Shown here: positions 25,901 to 35,450 of the stretch, in pieces
Layout: the number at the start of each line of letters is the position of its first letter
Position numbering within the stretch: the first letter of the stretch is position 1
Assembly: GCF_036370855.1 (NCBI RefSeq)
Contig: NC_088110.1
Location: 23,679,501-23,743,500 of the forward strand
DNA: 64,000 nt
Direction of reading: 5' to 3'
DNA from: Dromaius novaehollandiae
Lineage: Eukaryota > Chordata > Aves > Casuariiformes > Dromaiidae
Position numbers and translations under genes: made by a program
The notes under the pieces: model-generated
Seen by the model: only the letters and a program-made list of their open reading frames with translations
The model's database searches: none
What the model was told of the DNA's origin: nothing

Positions 25901-28900
25901 CTGCTGGCCCGGCAGCATCGAGCGCTCTGTTGCACTGGCTGTGCCGGCTTACAAGCCGTCTTGATGTGCTCGGCTGGTAGCAGATGGCGCGGGGCAGAGG
26001 GTAATGTGGCTGTCCTCCGCGGACGGCGATCCCCCGGAGCTGTGAGGAGCGACACGCACAGTATGCTCCGTCCTGTCACCGAGGGAAGTGACAGAGCGGC
26101 TCTGAAGCTCGGCTTACAGGGGGGAAGACACAGAAAGAAAGAGACAGGGAGAAATTACAGAGCTCGTCGCCGAAGCTCGCAGTAATCACGGTAATAACGC
26201 CAAACGCCTGCCGTGCCCCGCTGCCGAGGCGTGCTGAGCGTGGGGCTGGGGGAGCGTCTGCGTAAGGAGCAGTGGTCGTGCTCGTGGGGACCGCGGGGGT
26301 CCAAGGTGAGCAGCGAGGCGTGGGTCTCCTTCCGCCTGCCGAGCCCCCGCTCTGCCCAACCTGGAACGACTGTTACCTCCTTTTCGCCGCTGCGTGAACA
26401 TCTGGGACGGTGACAGCTCGGGGAGCGCGCCTTCCCCAAAGCGCACGTTTCCGAGGTGGAAGCAGCAGCTCTTTGAACAGGGGCACCGCTCCGCTGGCAG
26501 CCGTGAGCCCGCTCGCGCGGGTCCTGCCAGCCCCGGGAAGGCAGGGGACGGCAGCGCGGAGAGGCTGGCGCAGGCTCGACCCCAGGCAGCCTGGATCCAG
26601 CTGCCGCCCAGCTGAGCCGGCCTGGCACGGAGCCCAGCCTTCGCCAGCGCCGGGCCGCAGCGCCCGCCCGCCCGCCCGCCCGCCGCACGGCCGCGCAGCT
26701 TGCGGGGCTGCCGCGGTTGGGCCACGTGGCACCGGCTCCGCGGGGAGCTCCGGCTGCTGCCGGCTCAGGTGTTTTGTTACGGCGCAGACGGTCCCGGCCG
26801 AAATGCTGCCGGGATCCTCCTGCCGCTGGAGCTCGGCGAACAGGGACTTCCTTGGCTGGAAACAGCATCTGAGAGCAGTCTTGAGACCAGGCTGCGGTAA
26901 GGCTTGCGTGTCCCGCTTTGCCAGGGCCCTGTGCACCGGGGGGACGGGGAGCCCAGCAGAGCAGAGGCTCCCGTGCAACGCTCCTGCCTGGCAGTTGGCC
27001 TCTCCGATACCCCAGCACCCGTGCAGCAGTTTGCTTTGCACACACGCGCTGGAGAAATCGGCGGTGGGCGACACCTCGCCTCCCGATTGCCTGACTCAAG
27101 GGCACGCGGAAATGTGGATTCAGTTCTTGCTCGCTGTAAAGAAAGATAAGGGGAGTGAGTAACCTAGTTAGCCACAGGGAACTTCAGCTGTCGACATCAG
27201 GGGACCTCGGTTCAGGTAAATCTCCTGCCCCCAGCTAGATCTGTCCCACAAATCCAGTCCATTTCTTAGACCGTTCTCCCTATCATGAAACCAAAGACGA
27301 TGGAAGTGCGGCAGCCTCAGTCCACTTAAATATGGAAAAGCAACACGAGAACCATGTGTCACAGAACCAGGTCCGAATTCCCTCTCCTCTCCCTGTCTTC
27401 TCTCTATGAATAAGCAGCTCTTGATGTCACTGCTGAAAGCCTGTGGCTCCCCAGTCCCCAGTGCCACGTGTTAATTAATGCTCACTCTCCGCTTCTGTGT
27501 CAGTCGCACAGACCACGCTGATACCTGGTCACAGAAGGTAGTCTGTCACAGCAGTCGTGAATTCCTTTCAACCCCGAGGAGCCAAATATCCAGAGCACCC
27601 TAGTTTAAAAATTTCCCACAACTTTAAAATATTCCAGACAGCCTTCAAAATACATGGCCATGCTCTGTGCGAGAGCGCCAAGAGGAAGGTAAGCAAATAT
27701 GTGAGCGATTAATCATTTCCTGGCCGATCTGAGCAACGTGGGACGCCCAGAATTGTGGCATGTCCCAACTGAGTGGGGACCCAGCTCTTCTGGGGAGCAG
27801 CTCTGATTTTGGAAGGAATTCCGACTTTTCAGTGCTGTGACAACACAAATCTGGAAGTGCTCAAAGCCTTTGCGCTTGTGTTATGCCATGCACAACCTCT
27901 TCGGAGTGCCAGAGGTGAACTGGAAGCTACTGGGACTGGAAGTCCTTGTAGCATTGCGAAGGTAACGTCCCCTCGGGTGAGCGCTAGGTGCCACTGAGGC
28001 CAGACGCTGAACATCGCGGGGAGTCTAATCATCGTGCTAAAAGCTCTGTTACAAAAGCACTATCCCTGGTGGAGAAGAGGGCCAGAAGGAGAACTGAGGA
28101 GGAGAAGAGGGGGATGCAAAGGAGGTGGATTTCATCTTGGGCACAGCAGCAGGGAGCAGAGGCTGCCAGCCCCCAAGGGAGCTCAGCAGCTTGGGCAACA
28201 TATTGCTAAATGTGCTCTGAGTTTGCATTCTGCCTTTTCCAGCTTTCCTTTGGTTCGAGTTTTGTAAAGTGGCCCTTTCTTTTAGAGTAAATCTCTTCTA
28301 AGCTCGCCTAATGTCAGAATGATCTGGCTCTGACCAGACCGAGGCATAGTGTGTCTCCTGAGTTAAAGCAAACGGGTCCAGCCGGGTCTGGAGGCAAACT
28401 CTTTGCACGGCTGCAGTGTTGGCCAGATTTGGGAATTCAGGAGTCAGAGTGCATTTCTTAATATCTGCAAGGGTCACTAAGCACCAGGATTAGGAGAGGG
28501 CATGTCCCTGCATCAAAGAGAGCTTTTACTTGGCATAGTCGTGTTTGTAACTGCTTTCCGCAGAGAAGAGTTGGATCCATGTCACTTGGCCCCGCAGGCC
28601 AGTCTGGAAGTGTGACTGTCCCCGTCGAAAAGAAGGGAATGGCAGAGGTGTGCTCACCCGTGCCTGGGTGACACTGTGCGTCCCCCAGCACAGCAGAGAG
28701 GACCTTTGGGGGACAAAAAGAGCTGCTCATCTCTGAAAGAGATGACTGGGGTGCCCACAGTCCTTGGGGAGGAGGTGGCAGTGGGGAGGCTGTCCCCTGG
28801 GCCACCCAACAAGGTCCTCAGGTCTGCGCCTGTCCTGGAGTCCACACAGTGCTTTTGGCGTGCTCGTTGCACCGCTTTCGCCCCAACCAGAGGTTCAGCA

Positions 28901-31900
28901 GGTTCATGGCCTGAGACGCCGGGGTCCAGGATCCCGGACTGTCCTCGTTCCTCAGGTTTTTGACTTGCACCTGGAGCAGGTCGGGCGAGAGCTGCTCTAG
29001 CGAGAGCCCGGAGCTCTGCAGCGCGCGTGGGAACTCGGGCAGCCCCAGCGGCGCCGATTTACTCTGCTCAGGCCTTTGTTGGGAGCTGCTTTTTCATGCT
29101 GCCAATCTCTGTGTCATCTCTGCGTTGGAGCTTTCCAGCCAGCAGTGAAATAAGGTCTGTCAGCGAAACCGCGGTGGGGGAGCGGGCTCGGTGTGTGGAC
29201 ACAATGGAAGTGTGTGTCATTAAAGAGAGAATGGAGATTGACATATAGGTTAAAGCTAAGGGCCCCCTGGTGCTGCTATCAAGGCTCTGAAATTGAAATG
29301 CGAAGTCCTGAGCCCCCCCCTCGCCCACCGGTTGGCAAAGGCTCTATTAGCAGAGTGTGAGTAATCATCTTAAGTAGCTATCAAAGTGCAACAGCTTGTT
29401 AAGCATTTAGCCAGGTTGTGCTGACATGACCCCTCTCCTCAATCTTCCCCGACGTGGCACGAGCGCCTAATTACTGCATCACACCTGCCACCCGCCTCCT
29501 CCCTCCGCCCCCGAGCCCACCGAAAGGACAGGTCGAATGGGACGCGCTGCTTCCAACAGGCGCTTTCTCCTGACGCCTCCCCCCACCCGTCCTCGTCGAC
29601 AGCCGCACGGCGGTGGGGGACGGTCCCCGTCCCGAGCGGGGACGTTAGCAACCGGCGTCCCCAGAGCGAGGTGGCTGTAAGGGGCTCACGGGGTTTGGCC
29701 GTGGTCAGCACGCACACGCGCACATGTGCATACACGCACACGTGCACACACGTGCACACACGCGTGCACGGAGCCCTTGCAGCTGCGGGTCTGCTGGGAA
29801 AGGTCTTTTGGGCGCAGCGGCTGCTCCCTCCGTGCCTCCCTGGGAGCGGGCCGTGGTGGGGGGAGGAGGCAGGCTGGCGCCCCATCCCCGGGGTCTCTGC
29901 CGAGGCGCTGTCGACTGTTGCGCCGAGCATGGTTCCCTGCACACGGCAATGCCGAGCCGGGCTCAGCCTGCCTGGGGCATCGCCTGGGCACCACGTCTGC
30001 ACCGCCGGGGACGGGGAAACGACGGGAGCGGCCGCTGATGGAGCCCGCTTTGCCTTGCAGGAGACACGGCAGCGTACAAAGATGGCGTTTACTGGATCAA
30101 GGGCCGCACCTCGGTAGACATCATCAAGAACGGCGGGTTTAAAATCAGTGCTCTGGAAGTGGAGCGTCACTTGCTGGCGCACCCGCACATAACAGGTACG
30201 GTGCTCTCCGCCGAGCCCCCTCGTCCCCGCCGGCCGTCACCGCGCGGGCAGGCCGGGCTCAGGGCAAAGAGCCGCCGGTGCAGCTGCCTCCCTCCCCAAG
30301 CAGGCTCAGCTCAGGAGTACTGGGACCACCGCTCGTAGCCGCAGCCCCCCGGCTCTCCGCAAGCTGCCCGCGGTGACGCGCTGCTCCGGCCGGGAGCACG
30401 CTGCCATGTCACTGCGCCGCGTCCCCGTGTGTGCCCCGCTGAGCGGAGCAGGCGGGCGGGAGCCGGGCTCGAGTGACAGCCCCGGCTCGGAGGATGCGGA
30501 CGTGAGGCTGCCTGAGGTTTCTTGCCCGGAGGCTGTTGCGCAGCCTCTCCCTTAGCGAGGTTGGGTCTGCGTGAAGAGCAGACTGCGTTCAAAGCCGCCG
30601 TTGCTCGTCTCTCGTGGCTGAAGCCAGGAAGCTTGCAGCTGGGTGCCGAGTCAGCAGCAGCGCTCATCTGATTTTAGAAATGAGACGCTAATTAAATCTG
30701 TCCTGACCTTGTCTGTGACCCTGTGCGAGGGGCTAGAAGCCGTGCCCCCGGCTCGGCACAATTCTGTATTCCTCACTAGCCTCCCAGCTGACTCTAAATC
30801 ACCCGAGCCATGGGGCTTCCTGCCTTTTCCGTGGTGAAAAGCTCTGCTCTTGGGATTGTGTCGGCACAAAAGTCCCTGATATTTTCAGCCCGATTGCTGT
30901 TCCTACTGACATCCCATACCATCTTCGTCCATGCCCTCCTCTTCCCCGCGCACAGGCACTGCTGCCCACCTAACATCTCTTACGCCCACCCTCTGATCGC
31001 CAGAAGTTGGTCGAGTTTCCCAGGCCGAATGCTCTGCTCTCTCTGCAGACGTGGCCGTGATTGGGGCCCCGGACATGGTGTGGGGCCAGCGGGTCAGCGC
31101 GGTCGTGCAGCTGCGCAAGGGGGAGATGCTGTCCGTGAGGGACCTGAAGGACTGGGCCAGGTAAGACTCCACGGGGCGCTGCACGGTGAGCAGCGTTGCA
31201 GGCGGGGCTGGCGGGGTGGCAGGCTCAAGGCCTGCAGCATCCTCCTGTGAGGACTTGGTTAAAGGAGGGATGAAGGGGTGGTGGTGGTGGTGGTGAGCAT
31301 CTGGCTGGAAGCAGGACGTCATGCCTCAGGCTCTAGGGATGAAGAAAAGAACACCGGTTCTACCAGGCAGTCGCCAAGCACACGAGATAATGGAAATGAA
31401 TGGGCTTCTCACCCTAAAAGTGCCTTTGACAAATGGCCTCTTTGGTACAGACGAGCGTCTCCTACTCCGCGGCAGTAGGAACAGTGCTCCCAGTAGCCAG
31501 CAGGTGCTTTGCAGTGAATCAGTGGAGCTGTCATCAGCCCGGAGCTCACCCACGTACAGAAAGCACAGTGCAGCAGGGAGCGAGCGCTAAGGCAGGGACG
31601 CGAGAAGGGAAGCTTCATGTTTTCTCAGAAGCAAGAGCATTTGCTCAGCTCTTTCCCAGTGCTGCTGCCGGCTTTCCTTGCTTGCCTCCCTACCTACTGG
31701 AAAGCCAGCTCAGGCCAGTCCCCAGTTAATCCCAGAGACCTCTCCATGGGGTACGGAGCACAGGAGGACACCAACACCTGTGGGCATCACAGTACCCGTT
31801 GGCCTGTGCCATCCCGGAGAGCGTGGCACAGGTCAGAAGCTTGCCATCCTGCAACATTTTCAGCATGGAAGCCTGTGCCTCACCGTTCACATTGGCCAGG

Positions 31901-34900
31901 GGGGTGGCCAGGGCTGGGGCTGTGGGCATTAGCTGCAGGAGGAGAACGTAAGCAAGCTGGGGCCAGGGCTGGGAGACGGGAAGAAGAGTCACTGGGTTTA
32001 GTGCTAATATTCCCTTAGCAGAATTTTTAATAGTAGATTCTTCCTTTTCCTGGCAACTCCCTCCTTCAGGCTGTGGATATTTTTGGCAAGGCTGGCGCTA
32101 TTTCATGAGCAGTAGGAGCACTTGTTTCATCAGGGGCTGCACAGCCAGCCAATTAAAGATTTCCCCTGGATTTGCAAAAATCACAGTTGGGGGACTGCGA
32201 TTTAGCAAATGCAAGGAAGATGCTAGTTGGCCGGCTGCTGCTCTGATTAAACAGTTACTTAGTGGGGGAAGAGACTCAAACAAAGAAACCAAACCCATGC
32301 TGGTCGCTGCTTGGGCAGAGTGGCCAAGACCATGCCTTGCCATCCCTCCCGCTGGCACCTCTGCTTCCTGCGCGCACGTGTTAACCCTCTGGCCACCAGT
32401 CCTCCGGGACTCCTGCTTCTCCCAGGACAGCCCGCAGCAGTGAGCAGCTTTGGTTTCTTTGTGTTGATGCCGTCTCTCCCTGAGGCTCTCCCACCTGTCT
32501 GGGCTCAACAGGTCGCAGTAGGTGCCGATCCCCACCAGGTTAGCTGGTACTCTGGGCTTCGTCGTCTAGGACCATCCGTGGGCCCCAGTGCAGGGCCGGA
32601 GCAATGGAGAATGGAGAAGGAGAGATCTTGGACATGCCATGCGGTGGCTGCTCGTCCCTGAGCTTTGTGGCAGAGATATTGGTGTCTCCAGCAGGTCCCT
32701 CCATCCTTGCTCCAGTATCTCATGACCCTCATTAACCCCTAAAGAGATGATAGCCCAGAAAGGCCACCACAGCCCACAGAGAGAAGTCGCTGCCCCGGTG
32801 CCAGAGCCTGCTGGAGGCACTGCCCCGCGGGCTGCTCTTCTCCGAGTCACCGGCTGTTGCTGTGGGCTCCTGGCCCCGGCAGGGAGCTGTGCTTGGCCGC
32901 TCCGTGCCCACCTTCCCCTCTCCCGCCGGGCTGCCCGAGCGCTCCTGGGAGGGCGCAGCAGCACCTTGGTACTCCTGCTTTTTCTTGCCTGGTCCAGTGC
33001 TGCCCTTCAGTCCTGCCTGTTGCTGGGGAGCAGCAGCTCTCGGAGCTGTGCTCCAGCCCCGTCCCTCCCGTCGCTGTTCCCAGCGCTCCGCAGGCCAGCC
33101 GTGATGCTGTTGTGCCTGTGCGGAGCAAGGGCGGCAGCCCTTTAAGCAAAAGCCATTTGAGATGCGGGAGGAACCAGCCAGCCGCTGTCTAGGGTCTTCA
33201 GAGGAGAGTGGTGCCCTTTGCCCGTGTGCTGCCACGGTGCTGTCTGCAGGCACCACACTGGCTTTTCCCCTCCGTCCCTGTCTCTCCCTCTCGCCCTGTC
33301 TCTCCCCTTTATTTTATGTGTCACTTACATTTGTTTGGCCCTTTTCTCGCACTCCCTGGCAGGAGACACATGTCCCTCTTCAGAGTGATTCATTTTGCGG
33401 CTTTCGCCTCCAATCTTGCTTCCCGGTGACAGGCGCCATCCTGAGTTAGAGCCATCCATATGGCGGGGGTGTCGGCAGCGGGCTCGCGGGGAGGAGGGCC
33501 GCGGCGGCGGTGGAAGGGCTCGGCAGACTTGGCATCTCGCGTTAGGATCAGCGCCAGGACGCTGCCTGCCAGCGCCGGGCATGGCCCCAGGTCGGTGACA
33601 CACAGGCAGCAGAAGGCAGCGAGCCCCCCCTCCCCGCCCACACGCGCTCCTCGAAGGGCACGGGGACGGTGCGAGCTTGCTCCGCGCTCGGACTCCCTGC
33701 CGCCGCGGGCCCGGCGTGAGCCCGGGGCTGAGAGCGGGCGCTGCCGTGCGCAGGGGGACGCGGCCTGCCGCCAGCGCCTGCCTCGGGGAGGGGGCCCGCC
33801 CGCGGTGCCGGGCCGCTGGGTTGGGACCGGGCAGCGTGCGCAGGGTCCGGCTGCCTTGGTGCTGCCGCGCTGCCTTTGCCCCTGCCGTTTGCAGCGCGGA
33901 GCGTCGCCGCGTCTCCGTTAGCAGCTCTGCCTGCTGCGGGCTCTCTGTGCCCCCTCCTGACGGCGCGGCCGGGTGTTCTGGGGCGCTGGCAGGACGTGTC
34001 GTACCCAGCTCAGTGCCCTGGCGGCGGTGTGGCCGGGGGCTGGTAACGAGGTCCATCAGCAGCCCCCGGTGAACCAGATCCAGGGTCCAACCAGGGTCCA
34101 GTCAGGAGGAAAAGGAGACGAGGCCAGAGACAGGCAACAACATGGCTCCAAAGTCCGTCCGGGAGCCGAGGCCAAGACGGGGCTGGAGACAAGCTGTGCC
34201 GTACATCTGCGGGCTCTGTCCGGGAGACAAGCTGTCTGCAGCACGGGGCTGCGGCCACGCCGGGAGACAGGACAGGGACAGCACGCCTGTGCCGTAGCTC
34301 AGGACGGGACGGAGCCCCAGGGCCGAGCTGCTGCGGGGCTCCTGGGCCGTGGGCAGAGTGTGGTTGGGGGCCCAGGCGGGGCTGGTCAGACCCGTAGGTC
34401 CCCTCGGGGCTTGTCACAGCCGACACCGCAGGTGCATCACTCTCCAGGTCGTCGTCAGGCGGCTGCTTAGAAGCCTCGTAGGTGTCAGCGCAGCGGAGGT
34501 CGAGCAGGCACCTGCCTGCGACACCTTTGTGCCTCTCGGCAGATGTGAGACGACCCCCTTGACCGCCCCGTGCCGGGGTCAGCTCGGAGCAGAGCGGGTG
34601 GCTCCTTCCCCCTGCGCAGCACGGACCTTTGCTGCTCTCTCAAGAGCTGCGCTGAGTCCTCAGGGAAGAGTCAGGCTACGGTCTGTGGTCAGCCGAAGCT
34701 GCTCGTGCTGCAGCCCCCTTCGGCCGTATCCTCCAGGCGCGGGTGCAGACCCATCCACCGCCCCGTGCGCAGCTCTGGCTGAGCCTCTCGGGTCACGGGG
34801 ACCCTCTTTTTCGCTGCCAGGCAGGAGGGACGGGAGCCACGTTGGCCCCGTGGACAGCAGTGGTAAGGGCCGTCACTGCTGCAGGCACACGTACAGACTC

Positions 34901-35256
34901 GTGCTCTGCTGCAAGAGTGGTCGGCCGGTGTCTGGCCCTAAATGGTGCCGTCTGGCAAAGCCGCGGCTGGGGCCGTGACTAGCTGCAGAGTGCAAGTCTG
35001 CTGCCAGGGCTGAGCGAATCTCCCCCAGACCGAGGAGAGCCTGCGGCATTGGGAGCTCTTGGGAGAGACTTTGTGAGGCAGAGGGGCTGGAAGCACAGGT
35101 TTCGGTCGGCTCTAACGGACTGTGTTTCTGTGCTGCAGAGAGACCATGGCACCTTACACCATCCCCACAGAGCTGATCGTGGTAGAGGAGATCCCGCGCA
35201 ATCAGATGGGAAAAGTCAACAAGAAGGATCTTCTGCGGCGCTTTTACCCGTCCTAG
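1824..35256 (+). CDS. ACSF3: ACSF3, 3' part (last four coding exons)
   Basis: This is the C-terminal 163 residues of acyl-CoA synthetase family member 3, the mitochondrial matrix enzyme that activates malonate (and methylmalonate) to its CoA thioester and so supplies malonyl-CoA for mitochondrial fatty acid synthesis. The coding exons are 1824-1950, 30061-30195, 31049-31160 and 35139-35256. They join in frame (492 nt including the stop) across GT-AG introns. The joined protein shows the adenylate-forming core motif DGWFKTGD, the hinge region [16 protein letters not shown], and near the C-terminus [15 protein letters not shown], whose GK lysine is the catalytic lysine of the family. The upstream part of the gene, including the ATP-binding P-loop, lies outside the window. 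The protein ends FYPS, like mammalian ACSF3. Loss of human ACSF3 causes combined malonic and methylmalonic aciduria. Confidence 0.96.
3590..4215. promoter_or_regulatory. Candidate conserved enhancer island
   Basis: An AT-rich island in GC-rich surroundings, rich in homeodomain-type TAAT words (for example GCATTAATTATTGCAAAG near 3914 and ATTAAATAGAAATCAG near 4144). It also contains a perfect 11-bp inverted repeat at 3675-3716. This composition is typical of deeply conserved developmental enhancers. The function is inferred and no conservation was measured. Confidence 0.4.
3675..3716. repeat. Perfect 11-bp inverted repeat
   Basis: CTTCTTTGTAA at 3675-3685 is matched by its exact reverse complement at 3706-3716, with a 20-bp AT-rich spacer. 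Each arm contains CTTTGT/ACAAAG, a SOX/TCF-type core, so this could be a pair of opposed HMG-box sites or a small hairpin. Confidence 0.6.
4388..4428. repeat. Poly-T/pyrimidine tract
   Basis: A T-rich run with a few C interruptions that continues a longer pyrimidine-rich stretch from about 4350. It is simple sequence; no retroposon body is visible on either side. Confidence 0.7.
4763..4802. repeat. Direct repeat of a palindromic ATTTGCAAAT element
   Basis: ATATTTGCAAATTAT occurs exactly at 4763-4777 and again at 4788-4802, a 25-bp offset. The core ATTTGCAAAT is self-complementary and resembles POU or C/EBP binding sites. Confidence 0.6.
4878..4891 (+). promoter_or_regulatory. CTCF-like site
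   Basis: TCAGTAGAGGGCAA matches the CTCF core CCASYAGRKGGCRS at 12 of 14 positions by eye. No binding data. Confidence 0.3.
7749..7762 (+). promoter_or_regulatory. CTCF-like site
   Basis: TGAGCAGGGGGCAG matches the CTCF core at 12 of 14 positions. No binding data. Confidence 0.3.
7980..8300. promoter_or_regulatory. Candidate conserved enhancer island
   Basis: An AT-rich island with many TAAT-type and overlapping words (GATTTATTTTCAATTACAGG near 8006, TTAATGCATGCATCAGG near 8158, GATTAATATGTCGTTAAG near 8234). It lacks an open frame or splice signals. Function is inferred from composition only. Confidence 0.35.
9480..9670. promoter_or_regulatory. Candidate enhancer island with POU octamer
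   Basis: This AT-rich patch contains a perfect octamer ATGCAAAT (9591-9598), clustered homeodomain words (ATCTAATTAGCATCCTAATC near 9519) and a run of TTAATTATAA-type sequence near 9620. The arrangement suggests a POU/homeodomain-bound enhancer. Conservation was not checked. Confidence 0.35.
12480..12960. promoter_or_regulatory. Candidate regulatory island
   Basis: A mixed AT-rich stretch with a SOX-type CATTGTT near 12640, TAAT words, and ACAGAGGGCAGA near 12760, which matches the CTCF core only loosely. Coding potential is absent. This is a weak call. Confidence 0.25.
14580..14810. promoter_or_regulatory. Candidate enhancer island with paired homeodomain site
   Basis: CATTAGTGCTAATG at 14580-14593 is an inverted pair of ATTA cores around a central GTGC. 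It is followed by AT-rich sequence (TTTTATTATGTAAATAAATGG near 14653) and a short TGC repeat at 14691-14707. No open frame of note. Regulatory function is inferred. Confidence 0.35.
15640..15880. promoter_or_regulatory. Candidate enhancer island
   Basis: AT-rich words cluster here (CATGAATAATTGGTGCATTA near 15653, GCTTTATTAATGATTGCAG near 15751, GGCTCATTTATTTGTGG near 15850) inside GC-rich DNA. The pattern matches the other islands of this intron. Confidence 0.3.
16920..17130. promoter_or_regulatory. Candidate enhancer island with HNF1-like palindrome
   Basis: GTTAATTAAC (16960-16969) is a perfect 10-bp palindrome made of two HNF1 half-sites, though it lacks the central spacer base of the full consensus. 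It sits among TAAT, ATTTAGC and CATTTCATTAAATAG words. The regulatory role is inferred. Confidence 0.35.
17752..17772. repeat. (GGA)n microsatellite
   Basis: A short run of about six GGA units in the ACSF3 intron. Confidence 0.7.
18760..18970. promoter_or_regulatory. Candidate enhancer island
   Basis: This island contains AATCAATCTTGTTTAATAG near 18794 and ATAATGAAATATTTATGATT near 18899, with little coding potential. It is the last clear AT-rich island before the intron becomes CpG-rich. Confidence 0.3.
24100..26900. promoter_or_regulatory. CpG-dense intronic region, possible CpG island
   Basis: CpG dinucleotides are dense at 24120-24220, 25020-25180, 25330-25780 and 26000-26900, unlike most of this intron. 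A (CCCG)n run lies at 26661-26683. Long open frames on both strands are what GC-rich DNA produces by chance. The region could be an alternative promoter, a non-coding RNA start, or simply local GC enrichment. I see no splice-linked coding exon. Confidence 0.4.
29700..29770. repeat. CA/TG-type dinucleotide repeat with CACGTG words
   Basis: An imperfect alternating purine-pyrimidine tract (CACACG, GCATAC, GTGCAC units) about 290 bp before the 30061 ACSF3 exon. Similar tracts recur at about 36.57, 40.38 and 47.65 kb. Confidence 0.7.
30061..30195 (+). CDS. ACSF3: ACSF3 exon with the hinge region
   Basis: This 135-nt exon follows the acceptor TGCCTTGCAG and ends before GTACGG. It completes the split glycine and encodes [20 protein letters not shown], then the [14 protein letters not shown] region. 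This covers the hinge at which the small C-terminal domain of adenylate-forming enzymes rotates between the adenylation and thioesterification conformations. Confidence 0.95.
31049..31160 (+). CDS. ACSF3: ACSF3 penultimate coding exon
   Basis: This 112-nt exon lies between the acceptor TCTCTGCAG and the donor GTAAGA. It encodes [20 protein letters not shown] and continues to LKDWA, part of the small C-terminal domain. The phase matches both neighbours: one base is donated by the previous exon and two bases are left for the next. Confidence 0.95.
31161..35138. other. ACSF3: Last ACSF3 intron
   Basis: A 4.0-kb intron from GTAAGA to TGCTGCAG. It contains a (GGT)n run at 31277-31294 and a CpG-rich segment at about 33.45-34.0 kb. 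The 853-bp intron before it (30196-31048) is unremarkable. I saw no extra exon in either. Confidence 0.75.
33440..34020. promoter_or_regulatory. CpG-rich segment in the last ACSF3 intron
   Basis: A dense CpG run follows a stretch with several YY1-like GCCAT/ATGGC words (CGCCATCC near 33433, GCCATCCATATGGCGG near 33450). It may be a CpG island or an internal promoter. No supported exon follows it. Confidence 0.3.
35139..35256 (+). CDS. ACSF3: ACSF3 terminal coding exon with catalytic lysine
   Basis: This is the last 118 coding nt, after the acceptor GTGCTGCAG, ending at a TAG stop at 35254-35256. It carries [20 protein letters not shown] followed by [15 protein letters not shown]. The GK lysine is the invariant catalytic lysine of the acyl-CoA synthetase small domain. 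Confidence 0.96.
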
Positions 35257-35450
35257 TGCACAGCCTCAGGCCAGGCCAAGGAGCCCGGGGGTGCTTGGTC
35301 CTGTGCTGCATCCATTTCCAGGGGCTGTTTCTGAAACGATGCTGTCTGGGTACCAGCAGTGACGAGCAGTGGCAGTTCTGGGCTCACTGCAGTGGTCACA
35401 GTCTTGTCCATGGAATAAAGTCCAATAAAAGCGGGATTCATCCCATGTAG
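35257..35450 (+). other. ACSF3: ACSF3 3'UTR
   Basis: This is a short untranslated tail from the TAG stop to just past two polyadenylation hexamers. The end is an estimate, placed about 20 bases after the second hexamer. At roughly 190 nt it is brief and shows no repeat. Confidence 0.8.
35414..35429 (+). terminator. ACSF3: ACSF3 polyadenylation signals (two AATAAA)
   Basis: Two canonical AATAAA hexamers sit at 35414-35419 and 35424-35429, about 160-170 nt past the stop codon. Cleavage is expected near 35440-35450. Confidence 0.85.

Larger units (their letters stand above)
1951..30060. other. ACSF3: 28.1-kb ACSF3 intron with regulatory-looking islands
   Basis: A single phase-1 intron (GTACTG ... 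TTGCAG) separates the two halves of the GD motif. I found no coding exon in it on either strand; open frames are short or are by-products of GC-rich sequence. It alternates between ordinary GC-rich DNA and AT-rich islands near 3.6-4.2, 8.0-8.3, 9.5-9.7, 12.5-12.9, 14.6-14.8, 15.6-15.9, 16.9-17.1 and 18.8-19.0 kb, plus a CpG-dense stretch at about 24.1-26.9 kb. No recognisable intact transposon was seen. Confidence 0.75.

Noticed and set aside
26155-27105. 316-codon minus-strand open frame inside the ACSF3 intron
   Set aside because: It lies in CpG-dense DNA where stops are rare; overlapping frames on both strands are equally open, the protein has no recognisable domain, and no splice-linked partner exon is visible.
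27160-27760. AT-richer stretch that looked like a possible degenerate LTR or other transposon
   Set aside because: I could not find terminal repeats, a target-site duplication, a primer-binding site or coding remnants. RepeatMasker would decide.
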